A DNA stretch of 64,000 nucleotides, taken from assembly GCA_011009095.1 (NCBI GenBank), contig VTPC01001036.1, forward strand, positions 151,890-215,889, read 5' to 3'. The notes beneath the pieces were generated by a model. That model searched no databases. It worked only from the letters and a program-made list of their open reading frames with translations, and was not told the origin of the DNA. Positions 47,380 to 61,656 of the stretch are shown here, in pieces. The position numbers were made by a program, and so were the translations under genes. This DNA is from Ignelater luminosus (lineage: Eukaryota > Arthropoda > Insecta > Coleoptera > Elateridae). Numbering within the stretch: the first letter of the stretch is position 1; each line of letters begins with the position of its first letter.

Positions 47380-49250
47380 TGCAATCGTCATTTTCTTGGC
47401 TGTGTTTACCGACCGCAATTATACTTACTCTATTTGGAAATTTAAACGATCGCTCGGCATTTCAGCATTTGTCTTAGTCGTTACTGCTTTTCTTACACAA
47501 CATACTTTTTCAAATTATGTAAATGCAACACAGCTTGTCAATTGCCTTTTGTCTGTGATTTCAAAAGCAGTTATAACTAAAAGCCCGCACTGGTCTCTGT
47601 TTCTAGAACTATCGCGGATCAAACCGAATGAGATAAACTTATTGCAGTTCTAAAAACACGAGACAGAATACATATCTGCCATAAGCATTATATTGAGGGA
47701 GAAATCTGAGAGGGGATAAGGGAATGAATTAGGATACTGGAAATAGTAGGTAGCTCCAGCAAAAACATCGCCAAGACAACATTTTCCCAATTCAATTTGC
47801 CTAAAATTAGCAGGGGTGTAAAACACCTTTGTAAGATACGATGCTTTACATTGTTTTTGCACGTGCATTTTAATCTTCATAAGTTTCATTTAGTTATTTA
47901 ATAATTGCCAGACTATTTGTGTTGCCAATTTCACTTGGAAGATCTAATTATCCTTACTTGCATTTCTTCTTCTCTTAGAGTTCTGATCTTTTACGGTTTC
48001 TCCAATTTCTTGATGACTTAATTTTTCTCTATTACAATAAACATTAATTTAGGATTTATATTTATAATTGGCCTACATTCAGACCTTTCTGGTTCAGTTG
48101 ACAATGCTCTCCCCAACTTATCTTGCTAATTAGCCTAGCCGCGCGAAGTTCTATTTTGAGCTGTTTGTCCATCTACAACATCTTTCACTGTTACGACGGC
48201 AAAGGTTGTGAACTTTGTCACTTTTTCAACTTATGTTAGTCTTGTTAGTCTGATCTTTTGCTTTTGATTGTCTTGCTTTATTTCTGTTCGTTCTTCTGTA
48301 GTTTTCGTATCTTTTTGTCCTGCCATGCATTTGTTCTTTTCATATGCTATCTTGGTTTCTTCAACAAAACGATATGTAATTTATTTAATCTTGCATTTTT
48401 CAATAATCTAGTGTCTCTTTTTATTAATAGCGCAACTTAATTCAAAAAGTTTTCTGTTTTGATTTGCTTGATACACCTAACTACTTGACCAATAACATTC
48501 AGAATATTTCGAGCTATAGATATGGTTCCCAATAATAATCTGCTCATCCTTTCCTTTTTTCATGCCCCTACTTTGCCATTTTTTTGTCCTAACATTTCCA
48601 GTAATACTACTAAATCTGAATGGTTCTACTAACATCTACTGCGGCTATGATGGCTGTTGCTGTACCCATTTCAAAGCAGGGGACATTTTTCAAGCACTAC
48701 TACTAAGCTTAGTTGTCTATATAATCGTTCGCTGTTAGGGCGGTCTTTGTAAGACATTTTATATTTTTAATCCATCTAATAAATTGACAGTTTGAAAACA
48801 TCACTTTTGGTTTTGTTACGTTTGATAACCTAACAAGAACTAGAATTTGTGAAATTTTCCTGCACTCTTCTTGTACGAAAATTTTCGATAACTGAAGGAA
48901 GTTCTATCTTTTACTAAGGATTGTATTGAAAGGGCGGCCTTGCTCTTACTTTTTTAGCTGCCTAGAAGGCATATTCTAAACTTTTCCTGCTTTGAAATTT
49001 TAACTCTGAACCCTGATTGATATTAAATATCTCTATGGTGGTACTTAAATTATAGAAGAGTGAGAAAATAGTCTTGTACTGAGAGTGTTGCAAAATGTCT
49101 TGTTTGAAATATACATCGATGCATTCATATCGACGTCATAATCTTACCAACTTGAAAGCATGCTCGAGCTGCATATTAAAGTACCCTCTATTAAAGGATG
49201 AATAGCAGATATTCATCAATATACGTAATATGAAGTTATCATATTAAGTG
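47380..49250 (-). pseudogene. Assorted transposon remnants
   Basis: Minus-strand reading gives protein-like but broken segments, such as FGLIRDSSRNRDQCGLLVIT near 47620-47560, FTTFAVVTVKDVVDGQTA near 48225-48165 and LKWVQQQPS near 48675. They do not join and no catalytic motif is evident. They may derive from one or more DNA transposons or LINEs. Family unknown. Confidence 0.3.
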
Positions 49251-51870
49251 TTCTGTTGACATTCCTGATAAAAGTAATGTTTTCTTCTATCAAGATACTG
49301 TTCTGATTACTGCTTTCTTGGAAGTATTGCAAGAATTTGGCTAATACTATGATAAATACCTAACATCATTCTTTAAGAAAATCTATTTTAGCTTTGATCT
49401 TTACTGTCAACTTTTTTTTTTCTGGAAAAACCTCTCTTTTTGGTTATTACAAAAATGACGGACACATATTGTGAAAACATTTAAAAGTTTTGCAAAAAAC
49501 CCTCTTTAAATAAAAACCACAAAATGTATAAATAAAAATTATTTAAATAAATTCTATAAATATTAAATCTACCACATTCGTGATGTCATAAAACTAGTTT
49601 TAGAGGACAGACTTTACAACTTTACGATTATAATTTGCAAAATTAAAAAAATTGATATCCATGAAATTCAAAGTAAATACCATAGGTTTCATTTAAACTT
49701 AACTTTCAGTTACGCATAAACGTAGCAGATAAAATAACTGTACCATTGCTACACTACATTATAATAAAAGAGTAGGAATGATTATAGTGTTACCTACTAG
49801 AACGTTATTGCTTATAATCAGTTATTTATTTGTAATAATATTTTATTATTGAGCTTGTGTTTACATTTCACTACCTATATATTCCTATTATTAAAAATTT
49901 CTTCCCAAAAATTAAAAACTATATACAGTTCTTTGACCATTGCAACTTTGTGATTTCCTTTTTTTGATCCAATAATTCTGTTGGATAAATCCTATTTCAA
50001 GAAAATAATTTATACATGAATCATTAATTTAACCTTCAAAGAGCAAGTCTTGAGATAGGATAACTACCTTTCATGCTACTAATATAATTATATGTATAAA
50101 GATAAAAGAAAAAGAATGTTGATAGTTAACAGTTTTCCTTCTGCTTCACGTGCATTTTCATGTGTAGGTAATAAAAAATATTCAGGTTTAATTTTCATTT
50201 TAATAATAGTTATGATCTTATAAAGAAGCTAAATAGACAGAAAACCAGTTAGTTTCAGTGTGCAGTTATTATTGTGCCCACGTGCTACCTATGCGTTCGT
50301 TATACAATAAACTACCACACCTTTGGATTTTTTATTATTACATTGATATTTATGCTGGAGGGGAAGTTGGAATTTTAAAGATGGAAACAACGTTTTCGCA
50401 ATTAAAATTTCTCTTTTGGGCGTTTCTTGGAAATGATGAAAATAAAAATTTCTCAAGCTATTATTATCATCTTAATAATATCTGACAACTGAGCTACGAA
50501 ATTGTGTTAATAGGTACCGTTGATGATTCTGGTAGTGTAATTTAGGCTTACTGCTTTTCTGTATTTGTAACTAGTATCGCTAATTTAAAAATTTAACGTT
50601 ATTGAAGAAACCTGTATCAGACAGGATCTTGCCAAAATCATTTCAATTGATTAATTTCTTTACGCGAAGAAATTGCTTTATGTTAATAACTGTGTAGACT
50701 ATATTTTTGTCTGTCACAGATCTCCTATATATGCAATTTATACTAGAACACCAACAAAAATTTAATTATTTTATAACAGTTATGCTCGCGATGTACATAA
50801 ATTTACCTTATACCTTTTTTTTGGTTAATTAATATTTCTACTATAAAGTGCACTTTTATTTTTAAGTTACATAAGCAACCGAGCGAAAAGCACCACATAA
50901 ATTTTAAATTTCGTATGAATAATTTATATAAAAAATAAATATAAATAAATTTGTAGCAACACAAAATAAACACAGCATTTTTAGCATTTAATTAAAAATG
51001 AAGTAAAAGTATAATTACGACAAAATTAAATGAAAGCGTTTTTGAACTTTAACAGGCATTTGCATTATGTAATATCCAGTATGTAAAAATAAAATCCTTT
51101 AATTAAAGTCACTGTTATGTAGTATGTAACTAAAAAGACCAATAACAATTTTATTGTTAATCAATTTTATTACAGATTGAGGACAACCGAATTGAGAATA
51201 ATTATGATTATGGTAACATAATATTGTTCCTAGTGAAGGGGTGGTTCGAAAATTATTACTTAATGGTAAATATCTACCTGAATAAATTAACACATTCAAT
51301 GTGTACAATGATTCTAAGTAATCATTTATAATCGTCAAGAAGACCTTCCAAATTTAAAATCTTTTTCTAAATAGTGAGATAAATATACAGATAAATATAA
51401 ATAACACAAATTCAAATCTGAATGCTGTAACAGTAGTCCCCATGAATTCAAAAAAACTTCAGATGCAGTCATATGATAATTAAGACAAATGATACCATTA
51501 GCTTGGATATGAATTCCTGTTTTATTATTAATAATCTGTAAGTAATGTTTGTTTATTTTTATCAAAAATGCCAGTTCCCAGGAAGAAATATAATTAAGAA
51601 GTTAGGTAACATTAAATTAATGGTTGTAGTTATCAAAAGCTACTGTTCCTATAAAGCTTAGAGAACGATAACAAATGCTTTTGTTAATACCTCATGTTTT
51701 TAGAGAAGGTTATAAATTAAAATATAAAAATAATGTTAAAATGTCAACGAACTTTTAAATAAATTCATTTTAATTATGACAATAAAGCTAAACACATAAC
51801 AAGGTTTAGGAAATGAATATAAAGGTTTTTTATAGTTTGTCGGTGATCGTACCAACAGACTTTGCTTACA
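49250..51870. other. AT-rich stretch, nothing recognised
   Basis: Several open frames of 60-80 codons are present, but their composition and lack of motifs mark them as chance. Confidence 0.4.
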
Positions 51871-51874
51871 TACT

Positions 51875-52895
51875 TTATATAATCCTGAACCTTCTACCAT
51901 TCGGTGTTGGTTGGTTTTGGAGTTGAGTCTTTAGTTTTTTCTCCATATTGTCATACTTTTTTCTGTTCCTTGTCAGTTGTTCTATGTCTTTCCATTTCAC
52001 TCCTTTTTTTCTGCTGCAATTCTTTTTCCTCTTTCCAAGTTTTTCTTGGTCTTGATCTTCTTCTATTCTCATGACATATCTCAGTCACCTTAGTTGTCCC
52101 TTCTCTACTGTTGTTTCTATTGTTTTTGTTATAGGTTTCCCTTAAAATCTAAATCATCACTTTATCTCTCCTCGTTTTTTCTTCAATTCTTCTAAAGAAT
52201 CTCGTCTCTGTACTGGTGTCTGCTTTTTGGCTTTGTGTTAGTATTCACGATTTACACGCATAAGTCGGTGTTGGTTTTACTGTCCTTTCTTTACTAGAGA
52301 AGTTTTTCTTTTATTGAGTTAGATAGTTTTCCTGTTGTTGCACATCTTTCATTAGTTTCGTTTTTCATAGTTCTTTTGCTGTTTACAATGTTTCTAAATA
52401 CCTATAAATATTGATTTATTTGGTTAAAGGTTAACATTCTTGCTTGAGGCTTCTTCTACTTGTAAATGTCTCTGAAACTTTATGTGTTTATGTTAAGCTT
52501 TTTTATATGCTGTTAAAGCTTCCTTCTTCTTCTTTCCAATGTTTCTTTCTCTATTCTTCTTAAAATCACTTTCGAGAATTCTAGCATAAATCTTTCCAAC
52601 TGTACTTTCTAGAATTCTTACAGTCTTTACTGTCTTCTTTCTTATGTATTGGTGCTATATTCCAATTTACCAATGTCCTGGACAAACCTATTCTTGTTTG
52701 GCTTGATTTTAATATATTTGGCAATTCCTGTTTTCTCTTTTTTATGAATTTATTCATTTCCATGGTGAATTCATCGTGGATCGGTGCTTTGCTATTTTTC
52801 AGTTTGTGCAGTGCCTTTTTAATTCTATTCTTACATCGTCTATCTGTCTTTGCTGCATTTTGTCTTTGTCGATCTTTTTTATTATATTCTTCCAA
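51875..52895 (-). pseudogene. Decayed RTE-like LINE, RT start and C-terminal tail
   Basis: On the minus strand, KKALHKLKNSKAP near 52815 matches the N-terminal RT motif of the K.LKN.KAPG.D type, and LVNWNIAPIHKKED and KNSRKY near 52650 match the W+..I+PI+KKG...C.NYR block. About 600 bp later, KGVKWKDIEQLTRNRKKYDN (52011-51952) resembles the C-terminal tail of such elements. The RT core between them is destroyed by stops. Confidence 0.6.
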
Positions 52896-53065
52896 TGGGC
52901 CCCAAGAGTACTCTTTCTATTTTTATTATAGTACTATTATCTGTTCCATCTATTTCTCAATGCAAATCTCAATAAAATGGCATTTTTTTCTTTTTTGTCG
53001 TATTTTTATTGGAAGCGTACATAACAGCAATATATTTCTCTTGTACATAGTATTCCGAATTCCGT

Positions 53066-53306
53066 AATTGAAGCAGTCATTGTTAAGGGGGGGTATGTGC
53101 AAAATTTCAAATTGCTGTAAAACACTTGTAAATTCTTCTCTTTTTTTAACAGAGAGCGGTAAAATCAATTTGTAGAAAACTTAGGAGAAAACTGTCATCA
53201 CTAAAGTCATAAAAAATTCCTTTTCTTTTTGTTGGGCAGTTTTTTTAACTTTACCAACAATTTGATTTTTGTAACATATCCCCTTTTAACAATGACCTCT
53301 TCAATT
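53066..53306. repeat. Inverted-repeat element with arms of about 50 bp
   Basis: AATTGAAGCAGTCATTGTTAA on the left and the inverse of the right end AATTGAAGAGGTCATTGTTAA match closely. Similarity continues through GGGG.TATGT....CAAA.TTTCAAATTG. The interior is T-rich. It is probably a non-autonomous DNA element; no target duplication is clear. Confidence 0.6.
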
Positions 53307-53885
53307 ATTTATGTTACATACGGTATTATATTGAACATATAATATATATTAAATCGGGGCTGCTCCAGCTTGCGCTGTCTTAAGTATATCTATTCCTCTC
53401 TATCAAATATAGAATCCGTCTACTTAATGCATATTTTTGGCCAGAGCGGGCCTTGGACCCTTATATAGTTTTGGGTATCTTAAGTAGTTTTTTCTTATTT
53501 TTGTTTTCTAATTCTAATTTATTTTACCTGTAATTGGATTTTTACAGAATATGGATTCAAACATCTTTCGTTAGCATAAAGACCAAGAAGCAACATAAAC
53601 ACAACAAACCAAGCAACAGCCTTAAAACATAAAAAACTGTCTTAAAGAAAACAGTCATAAACTAAAATAAAACACGCAAATTTTTTCCTATATATTAATA
53701 AATAAATGGGTATAAATTCTCAAAAAGTTGTGTTTAGGTCTGCTATTTATATTGTAGCTTAAAAAGTTCATGGATCATCTTTCAGATATCTTTTTAAATA
53801 TTTATTATAGCATTTATGTATTGCAAATAACATATGAAAGAGTTGCATAACGTAATCGTTATTATCCCGATACGACAGCTCAATT

Positions 53886-54080
53886 TTGAATTTACCATCC
53901 GCGTTAAGACGCCGCACAGTAGTCTCACTGACTTCATCGGTTAGTTTCTCCTACTTTTTCTTAGACTGTCTGATGTTCTTGGCCTTTCTACGTATCTTCA
54001 AGAGTTTCTGCTTTACGATCGTCCAATATTTTCCTATTGGCCTCAGGTTAAGGCAGCTAGGAGGGTTGAATCCAAGATTT
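53886..54080 (-). pseudogene. C-terminal remnant of a Tc1/mariner-like transposase
   Basis: Read on the minus strand from about 54070, the frame gives NPPSCLNLRPIGKYWTIVKQ KLLKIRRKAK and then, after one stop codon, EKLTDEVSETTVRRL. This matches the family pattern NPP.CP.LRPIE.YW..+K, in which the Glu after RPI is the third catalytic residue. Here that Glu is replaced by Gly, so the copy would be catalytically dead even without the stop. Decayed sequence of the same element may extend to about 54700. Confidence 0.75.
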
Positions 54081-54709
54081 AACCATATTGCTGTTGTAAT
54101 GAGATAAGGCCAAATTCGATCATCTTTCGTAGGGTTTTACAAACGGTTTAATTCGTGCTTCTAGACACTTGTCTTTGTAAATATTCTGATTGATGATTAT
54201 GCTTTTCGTGATAAAAAAGTCAGTTTCTACCTTTTCTCCATCGAAATCGCTGTCGAAGCGGGCCTTCACAGAGGTATATAGTCGTCCACCAAGACGCAGT
54301 CAAATTCTCTGACTAAGTCAACGCGGTGTACGCTGTTTTTGTCCACCATCCCGAAATGAACTCAACTGGACTATAGGTTTAAAATCTCGATTGCTTTTTT
54401 CTAGATATGTAAATAGAAGGCGTTTAACTTCTTGACCACGTCTCAGACAGAGATGTTGGGCTCTAGGATAAATTGTGTCTTGATCTTTTCACATATAGGA
54501 TTAACCAATTTATTCTTACCATCTGATTCCAACCCCAGATTGCTCAAACTTTCTTAGAATCTCCAAATATTGTGTGTGATTGTCAAAGTGGCATATTCTA
54601 GCTTTTTGGCGATCACCCGGCACGACGTAACCGAATTTTCTATAGGTTTGTGCACTATTCTGTTATGATCAAGTCAGAAATATTTAATTATTAAACCCAA
54701 CCTAGTCCT

Positions 54710-56975
54710 TTAGTCTAGTTTCCTTTAATTAGATCGTTTTCTATTCTGCAAGCCTTCAACTGTCCTTTTTATATTCATTTATGAAGATAATCAAGATAAA
54801 ACCAAAAATAGAAAAATTATCAATGTCCTAACTTTGTTGGATCTAGATTTACAGTAACAAACTGTAATACAAAAATATCTGCAAATATAAAATCAAATAA
54901 ACTGATGATATAAAAATTTTATGATTCTACATAAGGAGATATTGTATAATTACAAATTTCTTGTTGAAGTCAATAAAATGTTTGATGAATAATAAATATT
55001 TCATATTATATCAAATTTACATAACAAAATTTAAGCTAATAAATAAAATTTTGTTATGCTAATCATTAAAAACAACCAGAAAAAAATCTAGATTTATTAA
55101 AACGAAGTCTGAAACTTAAAAAAAGAGAAGGTTAAATAGGCAAAAATGACTCCTAAGATCATTAAGCATGGCGAGAAGAATCTACACCTTTGACATTCTA
55201 AACAGGTCCTGTTAGAGATGTAACCTACAAATTTAGACATTTATGCAACGTAATAAAAGATTCTCCGCGTTTAATTTTATAACCTTTTAACCAATAATCA
55301 ATTCCTCGTTTGGTAATTTGAAAACAGCGATACGTTAAATATTATTCATTCTTTTTTTCTGTTTAAAAATTAAACAATGAAACTCTTTCTTGAAAAGCTA
55401 ACAATTAAACACGTAATGTTAATTTTACCGTTAACAATAAAAAAATAGATTTTTCAGCTTGTACATTTCATCAATCAAAAATTAGCAGTATCAAACAGAG
55501 GTTAAATAAAATGAACATACTCAATGACCTCCATCACGAACAACATTGTATAATCAGTAGAACATCTTACAAGTCATTGAAAAGCCACGATAATTACGCA
55601 AACGGAAATATATTACTTTCACACGACCATTAAATACCGTCTTCATACTAGAAAACATCCCTTAGTTAAATAATTAAAATAACAATAAATAAATGAGAAT
55701 AATAATCGGTAAATCATATTAAAATGTATAGTACAACTTTCTATAAAAGTTCTGACAAATTGAATTACGATAATATTTTGTGAAGTAGAGAAAATTTTAA
55801 CTCCTCCCGCTTAGCAGCTGTTTTGAATGAATATTTAAATAATTGAAAAATGCCATTGATCAATTAATTACTATTAAAAGTATATATAAATGAAAGTTTT
55901 TTTTTAATTTTATATCTAGATTTAAAAATAATTCCCACAGAGAATCTTTGTAAACAATTCGATGATTATAGTACATGTTACGAAGTCTAAAAGACAAGAG
56001 TTTTCAGTGAAAGTGTTGGGAAACGTGTAATAAATTGCTTTAAATTATTTTGTTAAATAATAAAATGTGTAGATGCTGCACGTAATTCAGATTAGATTAT
56101 AAGAAATCCCACACATTCTTTTATGGTTTCATATAAGATTATAAAGGTGTTAATATAAAACTTGACAAATTATAATTGTATTAATAATAATTTCAGAAAA
56201 AATTGAATAGTGAAAATGAAAGTGTTCTCAAATATTATGTCTTTTTGTTTAATATTTATTGTTGCACTTTTGAGATTATAATCGAATTAATTGTTTACTG
56301 TTATTGCAAAATGTTCCTACCTACCTGTTGCAATTGCGGAAGAAACTATTGAAATTATAAGTTGTGTATATAATCCGTTTAATTTTTTGTTTTATGTGAA
56401 GGAATTTACATTTAAACATGGCTTTCGAATAGTAGTACAACTATTGTAATCTGATTTCAAATAGGACTATGAAAAAGCTTATTATGACAAAAGGAGATAA
56501 AGTAAGAAAAGAAATCTGAGCTTCCAATACATTAGTTAATTTTCACAACCTACGTCTTAATTTTTACCAGAAATTCATCTAATGCGCACGCTTCAAAACG
56601 TTTTAAAACATTACGTAAATTATCAAAAATAAAAAGGTCAACGAGGACTGTAGTTTAAAAGATAACTCTTTTAATAATAATTAATAACAAAAATAATCTG
56701 TGTTTATTCCTTCATCTTTATTAAATTATTTGAAAGATTTTGTAACGAAAAGTTGGCCAAAATTATTTTATGCTGTTAAATTACTGAAAATGCTTTCATC
56801 CACTAGAATATTATGTTTTAAAAAATAAAACACATTTTTTTTAACAATTAGACACATACAATGCTTTTGTCAGATAGTGCATGAATTCTTTAAAATTCAG
56901 AAACGAACTTTTGGGAAAAACGCTCGGACTCATCGATTTTTATTTTTAAACGCGCATTTTTAAACAAAAAATATT
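54710..56975. other. AT-rich stretch, nothing recognised
   Basis: No coding, inverted repeat or RNA gene was seen. Confidence 0.4.
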
Positions 56976-56979
56976 TGTA

Positions 56980-57310
56980 CAGGGTGAGTCACGTAGGAGA
57001 TATGACGTCATCGATATTTTTTAATGGCAACCCCTATTTCTTTTTACGAAATTTTAAAGAGGACATTTTTTTACAAACGGTAAGGTAATTATGGGTGTAG
57101 GTCACATGAGAAAACTTCGAAGAAAAAACGATATCAAAATTTCACAATATCAAATTTACTGGTAATGCAAAATTCAAAAGACAACTAAATTAAGTGTTCA
57201 AATTGTGTACCATTGGCAACCTGACAGTAGCCAAGACGACGAAAAATTCTCTTTGAATATTGTCAATAACTTCTGGAGATATACGACCAGTGAATTTAGA
57301 AGATTAAAGG
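56980..57310 (-). pseudogene. 3' end of a mariner-like element with its terminal repeat
   Basis: The outer end is CAGGGTGAGTCACG preceded by TA. Inward on the minus strand, a transposase tail reads ISPEVIDNIQ, then in the next frame RIFRRLGYCQVANGTQFEHL and Ile before a stop at 57187-57185. The R(N/I)FxxRxxxCxxxxGxxFEHL pattern is the standard C-terminus of this transposase group. One frameshift separates the two segments. Confidence 0.7.
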
Positions 57311-57317
57311 CAAGAAT

Positions 57318-57833
57318 TTGTCAAGAAATACGACGAAGGGTTTGAGTGTTACTCGAATAAGCCTTTCTATATTTAGTTGCTCGTTTACGAGATTTAGTCA
57401 TATCTTGCACAACTTGAGAAGCGTCTGTTCTTCCTTCAGCTCTTAACTTCATTTGAGCAGCATAAGTTAACTCTTCACTGCTTGTATTAGTGCGAAGATG
57501 TTCAGTCTTACGCCTTTTGCTTCGTTCACTTGATTCCTTAACTCTTTTTCGGACGTCCTAGTTCTTGTCGACTCCGCGGTATTTTAAGAGTGCCTCGTAG
57601 CCAACTCTCATTTTTTTCAAAAATAATTCTTTTATGTAATGCGAAGAAACCCATCTACGCTTAATTTCGGTTTTTAAACGAGACATCACATTCTTGAACT
57701 TTCTTGTTCTCAGAAGTACATTTTTCGCGTTTTGCCAAAAAAGTTTTGGCATATTGTAGTTTGCCATTAATGTCACTTTCATCAGATTTCTGCATTATAT
57801 CAAAGAAACGCTGCCGAGTCATTACTATAACTC
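57318..57833 (-). pseudogene. Broken copy of a repeated insect protein of unknown function
   Basis: The minus-strand frame starts MTRQRFFDIMQKSDESDING and continues as LQYAKTFLAKREKCTSENKK. After a stop and frameshifts it gives SRQELGRPKKS, ERSKRRKTEHLR, SEELTYAAQMKLRAEGRTDA and SRKRATKYRKAY. The GRP.K.F...S.RSKRR..E.LR pattern is one I associate with a multi-copy protein family in aphids, beetles and other insects, probably carried by transposons. I cannot name its function. It directly abuts the mariner tail. Confidence 0.45.
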
Positions 57834-57841
57834 CTGAAGGT

Positions 57842-60800
57842 GCTAAAATAAATAAAAAACCAACAAAATAATGCAGATCGAAATTAACGGTTTTGGGGGT
57901 AGATTTATATTAAAGTTAATAACTCAGTGATTTGGATCAAGTTGGAACTAATTTTAATATTGAGCGATATTACAATCTCTGGTCTTTATTGTAAAACAAA
58001 AAACAACACTGGAAAATGCCCGGAAGTGTAACAAAACCTCTCAAAAAGTTTGATGTCTCATGAAAAAACTACAATTCTTTGCATTATCTTTTAAAACCGT
58101 TATAAGATTTATAAATTAATTGCAACAACTATAATATATACTAAAATACACTATACATACCTGTATCAGAATCCTCCGTAATACACAAATTTATAATGTT
58201 ACGCATAAAAAGAAAATACTAATTTCAAAATCTAGGTATTGCGACACATAAACTCAACTGTTTGGTTGCAACTAAATAAACTGTCGACTTTGGGTTTATC
58301 TGACGGGTACTGCAAGTGCTAGTGAAAATATTCCTTACCACCTTAAGATTCATATGAGATATGTTTTTTGCAGCAACAATAAATTTTACAATTTGACCTT
58401 TTGGCCAACTTTTGCATGTAAATACCCGTATGTGCGTTGTAACGTTTTCATAGTACACAACGTTACATTTTCATATGACGCTTCGTTTGGTTTTATTTAT
58501 CTTCCTTATTTAACAAATTCAAGTAAACTGTTTGTGCTAAACTCTTGGTTATTTAATAACATAATTGGTTTCGGTTCTATACAGTAATATCTAGCAAACT
58601 TAATGCATGTGGCTTGTGGGCATTTAGTTGAATCGAGTTTGGAATTCCGGAAAGTTAAACTCGAATCAAAATGTCAACAACATGATTGAAGGTGGGTCTA
58701 CTATAAATTGTTTTGAATATTTATAATATTCTAACATTATTAAAAACATGCAATTTAGAGGTAACTTACTTAGTTTATTTCGATGGCTATACGTAACTAC
58801 ATATACATAATAACAACTTTCAACTGATTACTATATAATGATTACCTTTGTGGACTTAATATGAGTATTTAATAATTATATCATTGAATTCTGAATATAA
58901 TTAGCATGATTACCGTGTTTCTGTCTTAAAGGTTAAACTGAACTAACTAAACAGATCTCTACAAAAACCTCCCATATACCTCGCTCGATATACATTAAGT
59001 ACCTAGCAAAAATTCTTCAAAGTCAATAAAATTCTTTTTTCTAAAAATTAACAAATTACCCGAAAACTCAAATAGTCCATTTAATCTACAAAAGCATACC
59101 AAATTTAATTACAAACTCCAACTAAAAAAACAATGAAGTGAACCTTTTTGTGTAACTCGTCTAACGACGACATCTTGGCAAATTAGAAATCTGAGAAAAC
59201 AATTATTCGCAAAAACTAATGATGATAACATTAGTACACAATTCAATACCAGAACTTTCTCTTTCAAACTGAACTTTGTTAAGAACATCACAATTATACT
59301 CAATTTTAAATTTCCAAGTAAATACTTCCTAGTTGATAAAATAAAAAATAAGACCTGCAACGTGTTGTAATTTGTTACACCCACTTATACATTCTTCATT
59401 AGCAGATAATTAATTTTAATTTTATTGTTTATAATGCTATTATTGCAACAACGAGATTTTTTTAAATGAAGAAAAATCGTTAGATCATTATTATAAATGG
59501 GAAGCACGGACTTGCTCAAGGCTTTATTTCTTGTATTGTGAATTCATCAAGATTTTTGCTTAGAAAGCTTTGGTGAGAAATTATTGAAATCTATTTCAAT
59601 TAAATATTTAATATCAAAAATCCAAAATGTTAATTTTAATTAACGGTCAAGGTTTTTAAATTGTTTTTAATAATGGTCATGATATCACAAACTGAAAGTT
59701 AAAAATATATTTTGCACATCTTATGAAGGCCGATGCTCATCTTATAAATTTACATAAAAATTCCAATTTAAAAATATTACTTCGCTTCGTTGAAAAGGGA
59801 ACAAAAAAACTTTTAACTTTTTTGTTAAACAGCAGCTCAGCGATTCAAAACCAGTAGATATATAATCTTTTATACCATAAAATGTAACTTACAACCAGGA
59901 ATTATAAATTCTCTTGCTCTGTAAACTGTAAAGGTTACGCTTCAATTACAGCAAGCACATTTCTTATATTTAATTTAACTTTTATATCTCTGTTTCAATT
60001 CCTTTGAAAGGAGTGTAAAATGCTAGAGAATTACTACTTAGATGGAATTTAAATTTTTCTTCTTTTTGTTTTAATGGAACTGGATTGGTGATTTACGTTT
60101 GATTCAGTGGCTCGTTTTCCTTAATGTCTCAAGCTTCTTGTCGCTAAACGGTACCGTTTAAAACCGTTCGAAATGTAGCAGTAAAAGGAAAATGTTGATG
60201 AAACTAATATAATTGCAAACTCCTCTTCTAGCAATAATCCAATTTGAGAAACTACAATTCTAGAAACTGCCAGGACTAATGAGATATAAAATATAATTAT
60301 AGGATTTGAATTGGAAGATTGGTTTGTTATTTCGTGAACTAACCTGACATTTTATAAATTTGTGTTGCAGTTTCACAAATTAAAAATAATAAAAATAATA
60401 ATCTGGCTTGCATTTGTTTATTATCTTTCTGAGGTATTATTTAAATTATGAAGAAGAAAACGTGATATGAGTATTTATTATCAATAATAGAGTAGGTACA
60501 TAGTCTGCTAACACATCATTCTTCAAGTATTAAGGGGAAGTAAGAAATAATTAATAATTTAATTTTATTAGCATGAAACATGTTTCCAACACTTATACCG
60601 GTATCATAAAAATGGAATAATTCAATAACATGCAGAAGATTAATAGGAAAGAGGAAACACAAAGCAAATAGCAGGACACTGAAAAACCATTAGAAAAAGC
60701 TAAATAATCTAACGACCATGACATTTAGTAATGAACGTAAAAGGAAGATATTGATGGCAGCAAAGGAAACAACTGAGTTTTACAGGAAGAAATAGAATCT

Positions 60801-61600
60801 GCTGTAAATATGTTTTGTCAACCTAACATAATTGACAATGGAAGGCTTAATGCTAAAAATAGATTACCAGATGCAAACTAAATAACAACGAAAGGAAAGA
60901 AGAAATTGTTAAAGAAATGCAGAAGAAATTTACATGTCAAAACCAGACTTATCTTTAGTATTGGACCATGCACATACAATTTATCTGTTCTACAACAAAT
61001 AATAGCAGTAGAGTTACGTGATATTATGAAGGGTCTAGCATGTTTTAGGGGAGCTTTTCGTCACTTTCTTAATTTATACAAGTAACAATATGTAATTTCC
61101 AATTTTATATTGTACTGCCCAAATTATAATTTTTCCAAAAACAACATTAAATTACAGGTATGTTAACCACCTTTACATTTTCTTGGTAAATAAGTTGTGA
61201 CGTTCGCGCTGTAAAATATGCCAAGTTGGCATATCCGCACACAGCAACTCTTTTCAACCTTCTTGCTCGTGTTATCCCCAATATTAGTTCAGCAATCTCC
61301 ATTCTGTTTCTCATTCAGTCAAATCAGGTCTTAAAGCCATAATCATAGAAAGAAATCTTACAATTTTCATCTTTGTTGAATTATTTAGATTTGGGTGGCT
61401 CGGTTTTAATTTTGACGCAGAATCTAAATATTGTTCTAATTGTTGTTTTCTAGATCTGCGTTCTCCTTTCAAAAAGTTTTGTTACTGTCTACATCTGATC
61501 TTTATTTTGGCATATAGGAAGTTGCCACAACTGAACTGAGTTTTATATTTTTATCAACAAACAGTTTTTGCTCAGAAAAATAGTAAACGAGGTATGGATG
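57842..61600. other. AT-rich stretch, nothing recognised
   Basis: A few open frames (58225-58458 minus, 59109-59384 minus) have no recognisable motif or splice context. Lys/Glu-rich plus-strand fragments near 60640-60960 could be LINE debris, but no diagnostic box is present. Confidence 0.35.
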
Positions 61601-61656
61601 GTAGCAACTATATCCCGTTCACCAAAGAACGCCCAGGTTTCCAGCTTCCATTCATA

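Noticed and set aside
52744..53067. A 107-codon plus-strand open frame rich in Phe and Leu
   Set aside because: It is the antisense shadow of the Lys/Asn-rich LINE remnant on the minus strand; its hydrophobicity follows from reversed lysine codons.
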